A model generated the notes under the pieces. That model saw nothing but the letters and a program-made list of their open reading frames with translations, had not been told where the DNA came from and searched no databases. From the NCBI RefSeq assembly GCF_003240565.2, contig NZ_CP117255.1:1116001-1180000 (forward strand): a stretch of 64,000 nt of DNA, given 5' to 3'. Positions 29,155-38,469 of the stretch are shown in pieces (the stretch's first letter is position 1; each line of letters starts with the position of its first letter). The position numbers and the translations under genes were made by a program. This DNA comes from Rhizobium tumorigenes (lineage in GTDB: Bacteria; Pseudomonadota; Alphaproteobacteria; Rhizobiales; Rhizobiaceae).

Positions 29155-29583
29155 ATGCGCCATGGTATGGTAGGCCGCAAGCTGAATAGAACTGCAAGTC
29201 ACCGCAAGGCAATGTTTGCCAACATGGCGGCTTCGCTCATCCTGCATGAGCAGATCACCACGACCTTGCCGAAGGCAAAGGAAATCCGACCGATCGTTGA
29301 AAAGCTGGTCACGCTCGGCAAGCGCGGCGACCTGCACGCTCGTCGTCAGGCCATCTCGCAGATCCGTGACGTCGCTGTCGTATCGAAGCTGTTCGATGCC
29401 ATCGCAACCCGTTACGCTACGCGCAATGGCGGCTACCTTCGCATCATGAAGGCTGGCTTCCGCATGGGTGACAATGCAGCCATGGCCGTCGTCGAGTTCG
29501 TCGACCGCGACATCGCTGCCAAGGGCGCCGGCGACAAGGCTCGCGTTGCAGCCGAAGAAGCTGCCGAAGCTGCTGCCGCTTAA
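29155..29583 (+). CDS. rplQ: 50S ribosomal protein L17
   Basis: L17, 142 residues, next to the tunnel exit. Start ATG 29155 ([21 protein letters not shown]) after AAGGAGAATAGC; an upstream frame from 29095 is rejected. [27 protein letters not shown] is typical. An alanine/acidic tail ([11 protein letters not shown]) ends it. Last gene of the alpha operon. Confidence 0.97.
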   Translation: MRHGMVGRKLNRTASHRKAMFANMAASLILHEQITTTLPKAKEIRPIVEKLVTLGKRGDLHARRQAISQIRDVAVVSKLFDAIATRYATRNGGYLRIMKAGFRMGDNAAMAVVEFVDRDIAAKGAGDKARVAAEEAAEAAAA

Positions 29584-29604
29584 GCGGTAAAAGCCTCACC
29601 AATC

Positions 29605-29638
29605 AAAAGGCCGGACGAGCAATCGTCCGGCCTTTTTT
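29605..29638 (+). terminator. Rho-independent terminator of the alpha operon
   Basis: A perfect 14-bp stem (29605-29618 with 29623-29636; core GGCCGGACGA / TCGTCCGGCC) with a GCAA tetraloop ends in six Ts, 22 bases after rplQ. Confidence 0.95.
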
Positions 29639-29681
29639 GCGTTCTTGCGGGTGAGGCAGGATGGAGGCTATTCGGGTATGT

Positions 29682-30305
29682 TCACTCGGCCTGCTTTCGC
29701 GGGTTGACACCGTTGGCGCTGTCGTCTGAAATCTTTGGCGGCGTGCGTGATTGACTGCGCTTGTGTTGTGATTCCATAAACGACCTGCTTCCAAACACAC
29801 CGTTCATCAATCCAGAAATTGTGTAGTCGATATCCAGGCTCTCCCAATGCAAGCCTGTTTCCCCGAGAAGCTCCACTTCTGACAACTGCGCGTCCGTTGC
29901 GTCCACAAGGCCTTCAATCTGGCGCGCAGGCACCATGAAAGCGGCGCCGTTGGTGAACTCGACCATGATACGGCCGGACTGGCGATCATAGCGAACGGAT
30001 GAAAGAATCGGGCGCTGTGCGCGTTCAGCCTCCCAGCGCAGTTTGGCGGCATTCAGTTCGGCATCGCTGACATCAGCCATGATATTGTTTCCAAGTATCG
30101 AGAAATAAATCCTGATTGTCGATTCGACAATCGAGACGGCGCGACGGACGTCACGATCAGACATCCCGCCTTGGGTGATCACAGTCAGGTTTCTGATATC
30201 GATCCGTGCTTCACCGTTACCGATGACATGCGCATGCGGCGGTTCGTGGTCGGCGGTGTAGATCACGAAGCGCATGCCATTTTTGCGAAGTATCGTGACC
30301 ATCAT
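29682..30305 (-). CDS. DUF4160-DUF2442 fusion protein
   Basis: A 207-residue protein of unknown function joining two small families usually encoded by adjacent genes. Residues about 1-60 resemble DUF4160 (VTILRKNGMRFVIYTADHEPPHAHV); residues about 105-175 resemble DUF2442 (RYDRQSGRIMVEF ... GLHWESLDIDY), followed by a hydrophilic tail. An internal ATG at 30080 (Met76, MADVSDAEL, typical of a separate DUF2442 start) has GGA nine bases upstream, so the second domain may also be made alone. Such DUF4160/DUF2442 pairs have been suspected of toxin-antitoxin-like roles; this is not established. Start at 30305 or 30302. Isolated on the minus strand. Confidence 0.75.
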   Translation of the reverse strand: MMVTILRKNGMRFVIYTADHEPPHAHVIGNGEARIDIRNLTVITQGGMSDRDVRRAVSIVESTIRIYFSILGNNIMADVSDAELNAAKLRWEAERAQRPILSSVRYDRQSGRIMVEFTNGAAFMVPARQIEGLVDATDAQLSEVELLGETGLHWESLDIDYTISGLMNGVFGSRSFMESQHKRSQSRTPPKISDDSANGVNPRKQAE

Positions 30306-30351
30306 TCTAGTGTAACCGAGCTTGCGCGGTTATTCAAATGGCGTGCTCACC

Positions 30352-30990
30352 TCAAACAGCCACAGCCCTCTGCCGCATTCCGCGTCTTCGTTGAATCATG
30401 ATTGGCCGGTAGGACCTGTAGAGGATCATCGCGATCAGGAGGCCGATATAGATGTACTGCTCGAGCGACAGCACCTTGGTCGATAGTGCGAAGTGCAGAG
30501 CGCCACAGACGGCGATGATGTACACGAGCCGGTGCAGCCAGATCCAGTTCTTGCCCATCTGCCGTATCGAGTACCTGTTCGAGGTCACGGCCAGCGCGGT
30601 CAGCATCACCAGCCCTGCCATGCCAAACATGATGAAGGGCCGCTTCAGGATATCGCCGAGGATGGCGTCGAGCATCAGCGCCTGGTCGAGGATGGTGTAG
30701 ACCAGAAAATGCATCATCACGTAATAAAAACAGAGCAGCCCGAGGGCGCGGCGGTAACGCAGCCAGTTCCAGCCGACGAGGTCGCGGAGCGGGGTGATCG
30801 CGAGCGTCAGGATCAGGAAGCGGATGGCCCAGAGGCCGAGGAAAAGCTCAAAGGTCTTGGTCGGATCGGCGCCAAGATTGCCGGTGGCGCCGAGGTAGAA
30901 TGCGTAGGCGGCGGGAAGAAGTCCGACGACGTAAAGCAGCCAGACCGAGGGTGGCTGGAAGCGTTTCGGCAGCGCGAGCGACAGGGCCAT
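30352..30990 (-). CDS. msrQ: MsrQ, heme-binding membrane subunit of MsrPQ
   Basis: Inner-membrane ferric-reductase-like cytochrome b, 212 residues, about six transmembrane helices. It passes quinol electrons to periplasmic MsrP for repair of oxidised methionines. Histidines likely to ligate heme lie in FYYVMMHFLVYT, IWLHRLVYI and GALHFALS. WLRYRRALGLLCF and RPFIMFGMAGL are family features. The ATG overlaps the msrP stop (ATGA), so the pair is translationally coupled. Confidence 0.95.
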   Translation of the reverse strand: MALSLALPKRFQPPSVWLLYVVGLLPAAYAFYLGATGNLGADPTKTFELFLGLWAIRFLILTLAITPLRDLVGWNWLRYRRALGLLCFYYVMMHFLVYTILDQALMLDAILGDILKRPFIMFGMAGLVMLTALAVTSNRYSIRQMGKNWIWLHRLVYIIAVCGALHFALSTKVLSLEQYIYIGLLIAMILYRSYRPIMIQRRRGMRQRAVAV

Positions 30991-31937
30991 CAGTAGTTCG
31001 CCTTCAGATCCATGCCGGTGTAGAGGCTTGCCACCTGGTCCGCATAGCCGTTGAAGGGCAGGGTGGGGTGGCGGCTGGAGCTGAAGAAGCCGCCTTCGCC
31101 GATCCTGCGCTCGGTCGCCTGGCTCCAGCGGGGGTGATCGACCGCCGGGTTGACGTTGGCATAAAAACCGTATTCGCCGGGGTTGGACACCTGCCAGGTG
31201 TTCATCGGCTGCTTATCGGTGAGCGTGATGCGGACGATCGACTTGATGCCCTTGAAGCCGTATTTCCACGGAACCACCAGGCGTATCGGCGCACCGTTCT
31301 GGTTGGGCAGCGTTTCGCCATAGAGACCGACGGCCAGCAGCGCCAACGGGTTGCGCGCTTCGTCCAGCCGGAGACCTTCGACATAGGGCCAGTTCAGCGA
31401 CTGGAAGCTGCCGGATTGCCCGGGCATCTCGGACGGGCGGACGATCGTCTCGAAAGCGACATATTTGGCGCTGCCCAGCGGCTCCACCATGTCGAGCAGC
31501 TTGGAGAGCTGGAAGCCGTCCCAGGGGATGACCATCGACCACGCCTCGACGCAGCGCATCCGGTACACCCGCTCTTCCGGCGGAAAGGCTTTGATCAGGG
31601 CGTCAATATCGACAGTCTGCGGCTTGCCAACCATGCCATCGACGGTGATCGTCCACGGGCGTGGCTTGAATTTTCCGGAGTTGGCGGCGGGATCGGCCTT
31701 GTCCGTGCCGAATTCGTAGAAGTTATTGTAGGTCGTGACATCCTTCTTCGGCGTCAGTTTTTCATCGACCGTGTAGTCGGTCTTCGATGCTGCCAGCGCT
31801 TCCGCCATGGCTGTCGTCCCACCGGCGATCGAAAGGCCGGCACCGGCTGCTGTCGCCAGGAAGGCGCGGCGGCCAAGATAGGTCTGGCGAGGCGTGATCT
31901 CGGAGGCGGCAATCTTGGGTGGGTAGTAGTTGGCCAT
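30990..31937 (-). CDS. msrP: MsrP, molybdopterin methionine sulfoxide reductase catalytic subunit
   Basis: Periplasmic protein-methionine-sulfoxide reductase, 315 residues. A Tat signal ([19 protein letters not shown], twin Arg at 23-24) leads into a sulfite-oxidase-fold domain. Cys129 in [11 protein letters not shown] is the expected molybdenum ligand, and [20 protein letters not shown] is the cofactor-binding region. First gene of msrPQ; about 385 bases separate it from the divergent ilvD. Confidence 0.95.
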   Translation of the reverse strand: MANYYPPKIAASEITPRQTYLGRRAFLATAAGAGLSIAGGTTAMAEALAASKTDYTVDEKLTPKKDVTTYNNFYEFGTDKADPAANSGKFKPRPWTITVDGMVGKPQTVDIDALIKAFPPEERVYRMRCVEAWSMVIPWDGFQLSKLLDMVEPLGSAKYVAFETIVRPSEMPGQSGSFQSLNWPYVEGLRLDEARNPLALLAVGLYGETLPNQNGAPIRLVVPWKYGFKGIKSIVRITLTDKQPMNTWQVSNPGEYGFYANVNPAVDHPRWSQATERRIGEGGFFSSSRHPTLPFNGYADQVASLYTGMDLKANY

Positions 31938-32321
31938 GGGTAAAATCCTCGATGAGATGACAGTATCGATGGTGATACGCAGAAATACCGACGCAAGTTA
32001 CAAATAGGCCTGCATTTTTTTGGGAAAAGAAGCCAACTTATCGTGTTCGGCGTTAATGGTTAGCGGCCATCGGCAAACGTTAGGCGTCTGTTCGACATTT
32101 TGGTCATTGCCCTCGGCCGGTAATAAGCGGGAGCGTTGATGATGAGGATACTGCGAAGAGGCCCATACCCTTGCAGCGTACCGGATTCGGCTTACCTGAT
32201 AGTGACAGTCCGCACCGATTGATTTACGACAATTCTAAAAAGCAGGGGCTTGCAGGTCCGTCTGGCGGAATAGGTCTGCCGCAGGCAATGCCCTCAACTG
32301 CAGGACGTCGAGGATAACACC
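31938..32321. promoter_or_regulatory. Divergent msrP / ilvD intergenic region
   Basis: A 384-base gap that must hold both promoters. An AT-rich patch at about 31985-32045 favours the msrP side. On the + strand a 27-codon frame at 32139-32222 contains a short Leu-Ile-Val run (AYLIVTV) but no attenuator hairpin with a T-run follows, so I do not call it a leader peptide. No other gene is visible. Confidence 0.3.
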
Positions 32322-34160
32322 ATGCCAGCCTACCGTTCGAGAACCACCACCCACGGCCGCAACATGGCCGGTGCCCGCGGCCTGTGGCGCGCAACAGGCA
32401 TGAAGGACAGCGATTTCGGCAAGCCTATCATTGCCGTCGTCAACTCCTTCACGCAGTTCGTCCCCGGCCACGTGCACTTGAAGGATCTTGGCCAGCTGGT
32501 GGCGCGCGAAATCGAAGCGGCCGGCGGCGTAGCCAAGGAATTCAACACCATTGCCGTCGATGACGGGATCGCCATGGGCCATGACGGCATGCTCTATTCG
32601 CTGCCATCGCGTGAGCTGATCGCCGACAGCGTCGAATACATGGTCAACGCCCATTGCGCCGATGCCATGGTCTGCATTTCGAATTGCGACAAGATCACTC
32701 CCGGCATGCTGATGGCTTCGCTCCGCCTCAACATCCCGACCGTCTTTGTCTCCGGCGGCCCGATGGAAGCCGGCAAGGTCACCATGCACGGCAAGACCGT
32801 ATCGCTCGACCTGGTCGATGCGATGGTGGCGGCAGCCGACGACAAGATCAGCGACGAGGACGTCGCGGTCATCGAGCGCTCGGCCTGTCCGACCTGCGGC
32901 TCGTGCTCGGGCATGTTCACCGCCAACTCGATGAACTGCCTGACGGAAGCGCTCGGTCTCTCGCTGCCGGGCAACGGCTCGACGCTGGCCACCCATTCAG
33001 ACCGCAAGGAGCTGTTCCTGGAAGCCGGCCGCCGTATTGTCGATCTCGCCAAGCGCTACTACGAGAAGGACGATGTAACGGCACTGCCGCGCACCATCGC
33101 CTCCAAAGGCGCCTTCGAGAATGCCATGGCGCTCGACATCGCCATGGGCGGATCTACCAACACGGTGCTTCACATCCTGGCCGCAGCCCACGAGGGCGAG
33201 GTAGACTTCACGATGGACGACATCGACCGTCTGTCGCGCAAGGTGCCCTGCCTGTCGAAGGTGGCGCCGGCCAAGTCCGACGTCCACATGGAAGATGTCC
33301 ATCGCGCCGGCGGTATAATGGCAATCCTCGGCGAGCTGGAACGCGCCGGCCTGCTGAATTCAGACCTGCCGACCATCCACGCCCCGACGCTTGGCCATGC
33401 AATCGCACAATGGGATATCGCGGTCACCGCCAACCCGGCAGCACTGAAGCTGTTTAGTGCGGCTCCAGGCGGGGTGCCGACGCAGGTTGCCTTCAGCCAG
33501 AGCTCGCGCTGGGACGACCTCGACATCGACCGCGAGAAGGGCGTCATTCGCAGCGCAGAGCACCCGTTCTCGAAGGATGGAGGCCTGGCTGTTCTCAAGG
33601 GCAACATCGCCGTGGACGGCTGCATCGTCAAAACGGCAGGCGTCGATGAAAGTATCCTGAAATTCTCCGGCCCGGCTCGCGTCTTCGAAAGCCAGGATTC
33701 ATCGGTAAAGGCGATCCTTGCCAACGAGGTCAAGGCCGGCGATGTCGTCGTCATCCGCTACGAAGGTCCGAAAGGCGGTCCTGGCATGCAGGAGATGCTC
33801 TATCCAACCAGCTACCTGAAGTCGAAGGGTCTGGGCAAAGCCTGCGCCCTGATTACCGACGGACGGTTTTCAGGTGGCACGTCCGGCCTGTCGATCGGTC
33901 ATGCGTCGCCGGAAGCGGCAAATGGCGGTACGATCGGCCTGGTGCGCGAAGGCGACATGATCGACATCGATATCCCGAACCGATCCATCAGCCTGCGCGT
34001 CAGCGACGAGGAACTCGCAGCCCGCCGCGCTCATCAGGATGCACAGGGCTGGTTCCCGGTCGAGAAGCGCAAGCGCAACGTGACGACGGCGCTCAAGGCC
34101 TATGCCGCCTTTGCCACAAGCGCCGACAAGGGCGCGGTGCGCGATCTCAGCGGCCGTTAG
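32322..34160 (+). CDS. ilvD: Dihydroxy-acid dehydratase
   Basis: IlvD, 612 residues, dehydrates 2,3-dihydroxy-isovalerate or -methylvalerate in valine, leucine and isoleucine synthesis. Cluster ligands are visible in [10 protein letters not shown] and [24 protein letters not shown] segments, and [22 protein letters not shown] is the conserved C-terminal signature. The start [26 protein letters not shown] follows GAGGATAA. A terminator follows, so it is probably monocistronic. Confidence 0.98.
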   Translation: MPAYRSRTTTHGRNMAGARGLWRATGMKDSDFGKPIIAVVNSFTQFVPGHVHLKDLGQLVAREIEAAGGVAKEFNTIAVDDGIAMGHDGMLYSLPSRELIADSVEYMVNAHCADAMVCISNCDKITPGMLMASLRLNIPTVFVSGGPMEAGKVTMHGKTVSLDLVDAMVAAADDKISDEDVAVIERSACPTCGSCSGMFTANSMNCLTEALGLSLPGNGSTLATHSDRKELFLEAGRRIVDLAKRYYEKDDVTALPRTIASKGAFENAMALDIAMGGSTNTVLHILAAAHEGEVDFTMDDIDRLSRKVPCLSKVAPAKSDVHMEDVHRAGGIMAILGELERAGLLNSDLPTIHAPTLGHAIAQWDIAVTANPAALKLFSAAPGGVPTQVAFSQSSRWDDLDIDREKGVIRSAEHPFSKDGGLAVLKGNIAVDGCIVKTAGVDESILKFSGPARVFESQDSSVKAILANEVKAGDVVVIRYEGPKGGPGMQEMLYPTSYLKSKGLGKACALITDGRFSGGTSGLSIGHASPEAANGGTIGLVREGDMIDIDIPNRSISLRVSDEELAARRAHQDAQGWFPVEKRKRNVTTALKAYAAFATSADKGAVRDLSGR

Positions 34161-34207
34161 ATAAACAATTGGCCGCAGTTTTAACCGCGGCCGACATTCT
34201 TCTAGGT

Positions 34208-34245
34208 AAGCCCCTGCCATCGAAAACCTGACAGGGGCTTTTTTT
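34208..34245 (+). terminator. Rho-independent terminator of ilvD
   Basis: AAGCCCCTG (34208-34216) pairs with CAGGGGCTT (34232-34240), followed by seven Ts. It lies 47 bases after ilvD. Confidence 0.85.
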
Positions 34246-34279
34246 ATTCAGGGTGTTACCGCAGCCGTGACCGTGCCGC

Positions 34280-34669
34280 TCAGTTCGGGCGGGCGAGGTT
34301 TTTGTAGGCGACATCCAACTGCTTCAGGCGGTCCTCGTATGAGGTCTTCAGGCAAGCCGCATCCGCGCCGCAGGCTTGACGCTTCTTCAGCCAGGCGCTC
34401 TGTTCGTCCTGCAGCGTGCCGCGCGATCCCATGGCGAGGAGGCCGGAGATCAGCTCGAAGGTCGTGGCCATCTTGACGTCGGCATCGTTCAGGCTGCGCG
34501 TGTCGCAGATCATTTTCTCGTCCGGCTGCAGCGTCTTGCCGTCGCAATCGAAGCTGGCGGCCTTTGCCGAGCCTAGCGGCGACAGGATCGGCAGCAATCC
34601 GAGAAGGGCTGCGCAAACTAGGTTCGCAGACCGGCTGCGAGTGGTGAATGTCAGAGGCGAATGATCCAT
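34280..34669 (-). CDS. Exported LprI-like (DUF1311) small protein
   Basis: A 129-residue exported protein. Residues 1 to about 37 form a signal peptide (LVCAALLGLLPILSPLGSAKA). The mature part fits the lysozyme-inhibitor LprI N-terminal family (PF07007): FDC-x-GK...P-DEKMICD, then DEQSAWLKKRQACGADAACLKTSYEDRLKQL with four conserved cysteines likely forming disulfides. Lysozyme inhibition is known only for some members; function here is open. ATG 34669 follows GGAATCAAAAG. It runs toward ilvD. Confidence 0.8.
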   Translation of the reverse strand: MDHSPLTFTTRSRSANLVCAALLGLLPILSPLGSAKAASFDCDGKTLQPDEKMICDTRSLNDADVKMATTFELISGLLAMGSRGTLQDEQSAWLKKRQACGADAACLKTSYEDRLKQLDVAYKNLARPN

Positions 34670-34901
34670 CTTTTGATTCCGATTTCAGAAAGTTATGGCG
34701 CTTGGTTGACGATGCACTTCCGCTCGAGAATCAGCCAGATGTGCACACTGCTGCACTCCTAACCCATTCCGGGCCGTTTTGTTCAAGCCGCATGCGCGCA
34801 AAGCCTGCGGCTGGCTTGAAGTTCCATGATTGCGCCCTCTTTCCTTTCTAGCGTTCGCGGTTACAACGTTGCCTCCACAGACACTTTATAAAGGGTTCCT
34901 T

Positions 34902-36305
34902 ATGCAAGGTTTGCTCAAACGCGCTGCGATCCCTATGCTCGCACTCGTCGTCACGCTTCCCGCCCCGGTCTACGCCGAGACGGCCAAGGCCGTGCCGGAA
35001 TACAAGATGGAAATGCAGCTTTCCTTCTCTCCGTTGGTCAAGCAGACGGCAGGCTCGGTCGTCAACGTCTATGCGGAACGTGTGGTGCACCAGCAGTCGC
35101 CGTTTGCCGGGGATCCCTTCTTCCAGCAGTTCTTCGGCCAGCGCATGCCGAACCGTACCGAAAAGCAGACATCGCTGGGCTCCGGCGTCATCGTCGAGGC
35201 GAACGGCACGATCATCACCAACAATCACGTGGTCGATGGCGCCGACGACATCAAGATCGCCCTTTCCGATGGCCGCGAATTCCCGTGCAAGGTGGTCCTG
35301 AAGGACGACCGGGTCGATCTCGCCGTGCTGAAGATCGACACGAAAGAGCAGTTGCCAATGCTGCCGATTGGCAATTCCGATACGCTCGAGGTCGGCGACC
35401 TCGTGCTTGCCATCGGCAACCCTTTCGGTGTGGGCCAGACAGTGACCAGCGGTATCGTTTCGGCGCTCGCCCGTAATCAGGTGAAGAACGAGGTCGGGTT
35501 TTTCATCCAGACTGACGCCGCCATCAACCCCGGCAATTCCGGTGGGGCGCTGATGAACATGAAAGGCGAACTGATCGGCCTCAACACCGCAATCTTCTCG
35601 CAGAGCGGTGGATCGAACGGCATCGGCTTCGCCATTCCCGCCAACCTCGTGCGCGTCTTCCTGGCGGCCGCCGATCGCGGTGACAAGAGTTTCGAGCGCC
35701 CTTACATCGGCGCCACCTTCGAGCCGGTGACCTCCGAAGTCGCCGATGCGCTCGGCCTGAAGCGGGTTCGCGGAGCCCTGATCACCAAGGTCACCGACAA
35801 CGGTCCCGCCGCCAAGGCCGGTCTCAAGGCTGGCGAAGTCGTCACTGCCCTCAATGGCGTATCCGTCGAGCATCCCGATGCTCTCGGCTACCGTCTGACA
35901 ACCGCCGGGCTCGGCGCGACGGTATCGCTGACCGTGCTCGACAATGGCAACGAGCGGGAAGCGAAAATGACGCTGGCAAGCGCTCCCGAAACTCAGCCGC
36001 GCGAGGAGAAGCTGATTGCCGGCAGCAATCCCTTCTCCGGCGCTACGGTGGCCAACCTGTCGCCGCGCGTGGCGGATGAGTTGCACATGCCGACCGATAC
36101 GGCCGCAGGCGTCGTTGTAGAAAAGCTGAAGGACGATTCCGCTGCTGCGCGTCTTGGCTTCCAGCCGAAGGACATTATCGTATCCGTCAACGGAACGGCG
36201 ATCACCAACACCAAGAGCCTCGCAGAAATTGCTGCCAGCGAACCCGATATCTGGCGCGTGGAAATCGAGCGGGACGGTCAGCGCATCCGGCAATTCTTCC
36301 GATGA
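34902..36305 (+). CDS. DegP/HtrA-type periplasmic serine protease
   Basis: Protein quality-control protease, 467 residues from ATG 34902, which gives a signal peptide ending near PAPVYA (residue 25). The catalytic triad is His109 (TNNHVVDG), Asp139 (DDRVDLAVLK) and Ser213 (NPGNSGGAL). Two PDZ domains follow: about residues 255-345 (NGPAAKAGLKAGEVV) and 375-460 (SAAARLGFQPKDIIVSVNG). The 24 in-frame residues upstream are rejected in favour of AAAGGG plus signal peptide. It overlaps rarA by four bases. DegP, DegQ and DegS types cannot be separated with certainty; two PDZ domains favour DegP/DegQ. Confidence 0.95.
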   Translation: MQGLLKRAAIPMLALVVTLPAPVYAETAKAVPEYKMEMQLSFSPLVKQTAGSVVNVYAERVVHQQSPFAGDPFFQQFFGQRMPNRTEKQTSLGSGVIVEANGTIITNNHVVDGADDIKIALSDGREFPCKVVLKDDRVDLAVLKIDTKEQLPMLPIGNSDTLEVGDLVLAIGNPFGVGQTVTSGIVSALARNQVKNEVGFFIQTDAAINPGNSGGALMNMKGELIGLNTAIFSQSGGSNGIGFAIPANLVRVFLAAADRGDKSFERPYIGATFEPVTSEVADALGLKRVRGALITKVTDNGPAAKAGLKAGEVVTALNGVSVEHPDALGYRLTTAGLGATVSLTVLDNGNEREAKMTLASAPETQPREEKLIAGSNPFSGATVANLSPRVADELHMPTDTAAGVVVEKLKDDSAAARLGFQPKDIIVSVNGTAITNTKSLAEIAASEPDIWRVEIERDGQRIRQFFR

Positions 36306-37618
36306 GCAACGACCTGTTTGCGCCGCAGATCCCGCCAACGGTCGCCAGCAAGCGACCGTTGGCGGACCGTCTGCGGCCGCAGACGCTGGCCGAGGTCACC
36401 GGTCAACAGCACCTCACCGGCGAGGACGGCGTGCTGCGGCGGATGATCGAGAGCGGTTCGCTCGGATCGATGATTTTCTGGGGCCCGCCCGGTACCGGCA
36501 AGACCACTGTGGCGCGGCTGCTATCGGGCGAGGCAGGTCTCGCATTCGAGCAGATCTCGGCGATCTTCTCCGGCGTTGCAGATCTCAAGAAGATGTTCGA
36601 GACCGCCCGCATGCGGCGCATGGACGGCCGCCAGACCTTGCTGTTTGTCGACGAGATCCATCGCTTCAATCGCGCCCAGCAGGACAGCTTTCTACCGGTC
36701 ATGGAAGACGGCACTGTCATTCTGGTCGGTGCGACGACAGAAAACCCGTCCTTCGAACTGAACGCCGCTCTGCTGTCGCGCGCCCGCGTGCTGACGTTCC
36801 GCGCCCATGACGAGGACAGTCTGCGTGAACTGCTGCAGCGTGCCGAGCGGGTGGAGGCAAAGCCGCTGCCGTTGACCGACGACGCCCGCGATAGCCTGAT
36901 CCGTATGGCCGATGGTGATGGTCGCGCGGTTCTGACGCTTGGCGAAGAAGTATGGCGGGCGGCGCGGGCGGACGAGGTGTTCGACACCGCAGCCCTGACC
37001 GAAATCGTCCAGCGGCGGGCACCTGTCTACGACAAGGCGCAGGACGGGCACTACAATCTGATTTCGGCGCTGCACAAGTCGGTGCGTGGGTCGGACCCGG
37101 ATGCAGCGCTCTATTACCTCGCCCGGATGTTCGATGCCGGTGAGGATCCGCTCTATCTTGGACGACGCCTCGTACGCATGGCGGTCGAGGATATCGGGCT
37201 TGCCGATCCGCAGGCTCTGGTCATCTGCAACGCCGCCAAGGACGCCTACGACTATCTCGGCTCTCCCGAGGGTGAACTGGCCTTTGCGCAGGCCTGCGTC
37301 TATCTGGCAACCGCACCGAAATCGAACGCCGTCTATACTGCCTTCAAGGCGGCGACTCGGGCAGCCAAGGAGAATGGTTCACTGCTGCCGCCCAAGCATA
37401 TCCTGAACGCCCCCACCAAGCTGATGCGCGGCGAGGGATATGGCGACGGCTATCGCTACGATCACGACGAGCCGGATGCCTTTTCAGGCCAGGATTATTT
37501 TCCCGAAAAACTCGGACGTCAGAAATTCTACGATCCACCCGAGCGGGGTTTTGAGCGCGATATCAAGAAGCGTCTGGAATGGTGGGCAAAGCTTCGCAAG
37601 GAGCGGGCCGGCGAGTGA
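36302..37618 (+). CDS. rarA: Replication-associated recombination protein A (AAA+ ATPase)
   Basis: RarA/MgsA (Mgs1/WRNIP1 family), 438 residues, acts at stalled replication forks. Walker A GPPGTGKTT is at residues 61-69, Walker B LLFVDEIHRF near residue 115, sensor-1 VGATTENPSFELNAALLSR follows, and the MgsA C-terminal tetramerisation domain (DAALYYLARMFDAGEDPLYLGRRL) is complete. The ATG overlaps the protease stop (ATGA), so both are made from one mRNA. Confidence 0.96.
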   Translation: MSNDLFAPQIPPTVASKRPLADRLRPQTLAEVTGQQHLTGEDGVLRRMIESGSLGSMIFWGPPGTGKTTVARLLSGEAGLAFEQISAIFSGVADLKKMFETARMRRMDGRQTLLFVDEIHRFNRAQQDSFLPVMEDGTVILVGATTENPSFELNAALLSRARVLTFRAHDEDSLRELLQRAERVEAKPLPLTDDARDSLIRMADGDGRAVLTLGEEVWRAARADEVFDTAALTEIVQRRAPVYDKAQDGHYNLISALHKSVRGSDPDAALYYLARMFDAGEDPLYLGRRLVRMAVEDIGLADPQALVICNAAKDAYDYLGSPEGELAFAQACVYLATAPKSNAVYTAFKAATRAAKENGSLLPPKHILNAPTKLMRGEGYGDGYRYDHDEPDAFSGQDYFPEKLGRQKFYDPPERGFERDIKKRLEWWAKLRKERAGE

Positions 37619-37633
37619 ACCGGGCGCCGTCAT

Positions 37634-37960
37634 CTACCCCGCCACAGCCCTCTGAATGCGCGGCGCCAACGCCTTCTCGATGAGCTTGACGCTCGATTCG
37701 GCAAGGCCCTTGTGGCCTTCCATATCGACCACTAGATGCCAGTGGCCGTTCTCGGGAACGGTGAGGCGGATCGGTGACTTCTTGGCGATGCCACCGACGA
37801 ACTGATGCTTGAGCGTCTCCTTGAAACGCTGGAAATTTCCGCCCGTCATCAGCCTGACATTGGCGACTGCAGAGAGGGTGATTTCAATCGTCGTCTCTGC
37901 GCGCTGGTCGCCAAGATCGTAATGGGTGTAGCGGAAGGCTGGCTTTGGCATCTCGGTCAT
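37634..37960 (-). CDS. DUF1883 family protein
   Basis: A small beta-rich soluble protein of unknown function. The whole body (FRYTHYDLGDQRAETTIEITLS, VANVRLMTGGNFQRFK, SPIRLTVPENGHWHLVVDMEGHKGLAESSV) matches what I know of DUF1883. Start ATG 37960 (MTEMPKPAF) is chosen; a longer frame to 37990 and a shorter start at 37951 are possible since no strong ribosome-binding site decides. Convergent with rarA, 15 bases apart. Confidence 0.75.
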   Translation of the reverse strand: MTEMPKPAFRYTHYDLGDQRAETTIEITLSAVANVRLMTGGNFQRFKETLKHQFVGGIAKKSPIRLTVPENGHWHLVVDMEGHKGLAESSVKLIEKALAPRIQRAVAG

Positions 37961-38043
37961 CTCATGTCGCGTCCGACACCAAATATCCACCAGGTGGTTA
38001 AGGAAGAATGGAGTCGGGCGCGTTTCGGACCTATCAACGCAAC

Positions 38044-38334
38044 TTAATGGCTAGTGAAGGACTTGATTTCCAACCCGTCGAAGCCGAGCACAATATTTTC
38101 GGGCAACTGGCAGACTTCGGCAGGATTGCGGTCACATTCCTCGCGGGCAAAGTGAAGCGCTGCAGTCTCGTTGGCGAAGAGACCGCCGATACGTCCGAGG
38201 CGGTCCTGCACGATCCAGCCGCCGTGACCGTCGCGCCCGACCAGGAAGCGGGCAGCGGACGAAGCAGCAAGTGAGCCGGTCGAGCGACGTTGGAGCGGTT
38301 CGGCTTCGTCGCGTTGGGTATTGGAGCGGGGCAT
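38044..38334 (-). CDS. Conserved hypothetical protein, 96 aa
   Basis: Soluble protein with a folded-looking core: ARFLVGRDGHGGWIVQDRLGRIGGLFANETAALHFAREECD, similar in pattern to short bacterial proteins in which a beta-hairpin with WIV is followed by a helix (DUF2188-like), but I cannot assign a family firmly. Start ATG 38334 has AAAGGA six bases upstream; ATG 38340 lies too close to the same site. The first 25 residues are hydrophilic. Function unknown. Confidence 0.6.
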   Translation of the reverse strand: MPRSNTQRDEAEPLQRRSTGSLAASSAARFLVGRDGHGGWIVQDRLGRIGGLFANETAALHFAREECDRNPAEVCQLPENIVLGFDGLEIKSFTSH

Positions 38335-38469
38335 TGACATTCCTTTCAGGCAGTTTTGTCTGGCATCGGCCGGTATTCTACCGGCGCTGCGCCACGGTTA
38401 TGAATGTATGCCGGCAGGCATAGGGTTTCCATTTCGGGCGACACCCCGGAATATTAAAATCTCATATCC

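Noticed and set aside
32139..32222. 27-codon frame upstream of ilvD with AYLIVTV, a possible branched-chain leader peptide
   Set aside because: Only a short Leu-Ile-Val run and no following terminator/antiterminator hairpins.
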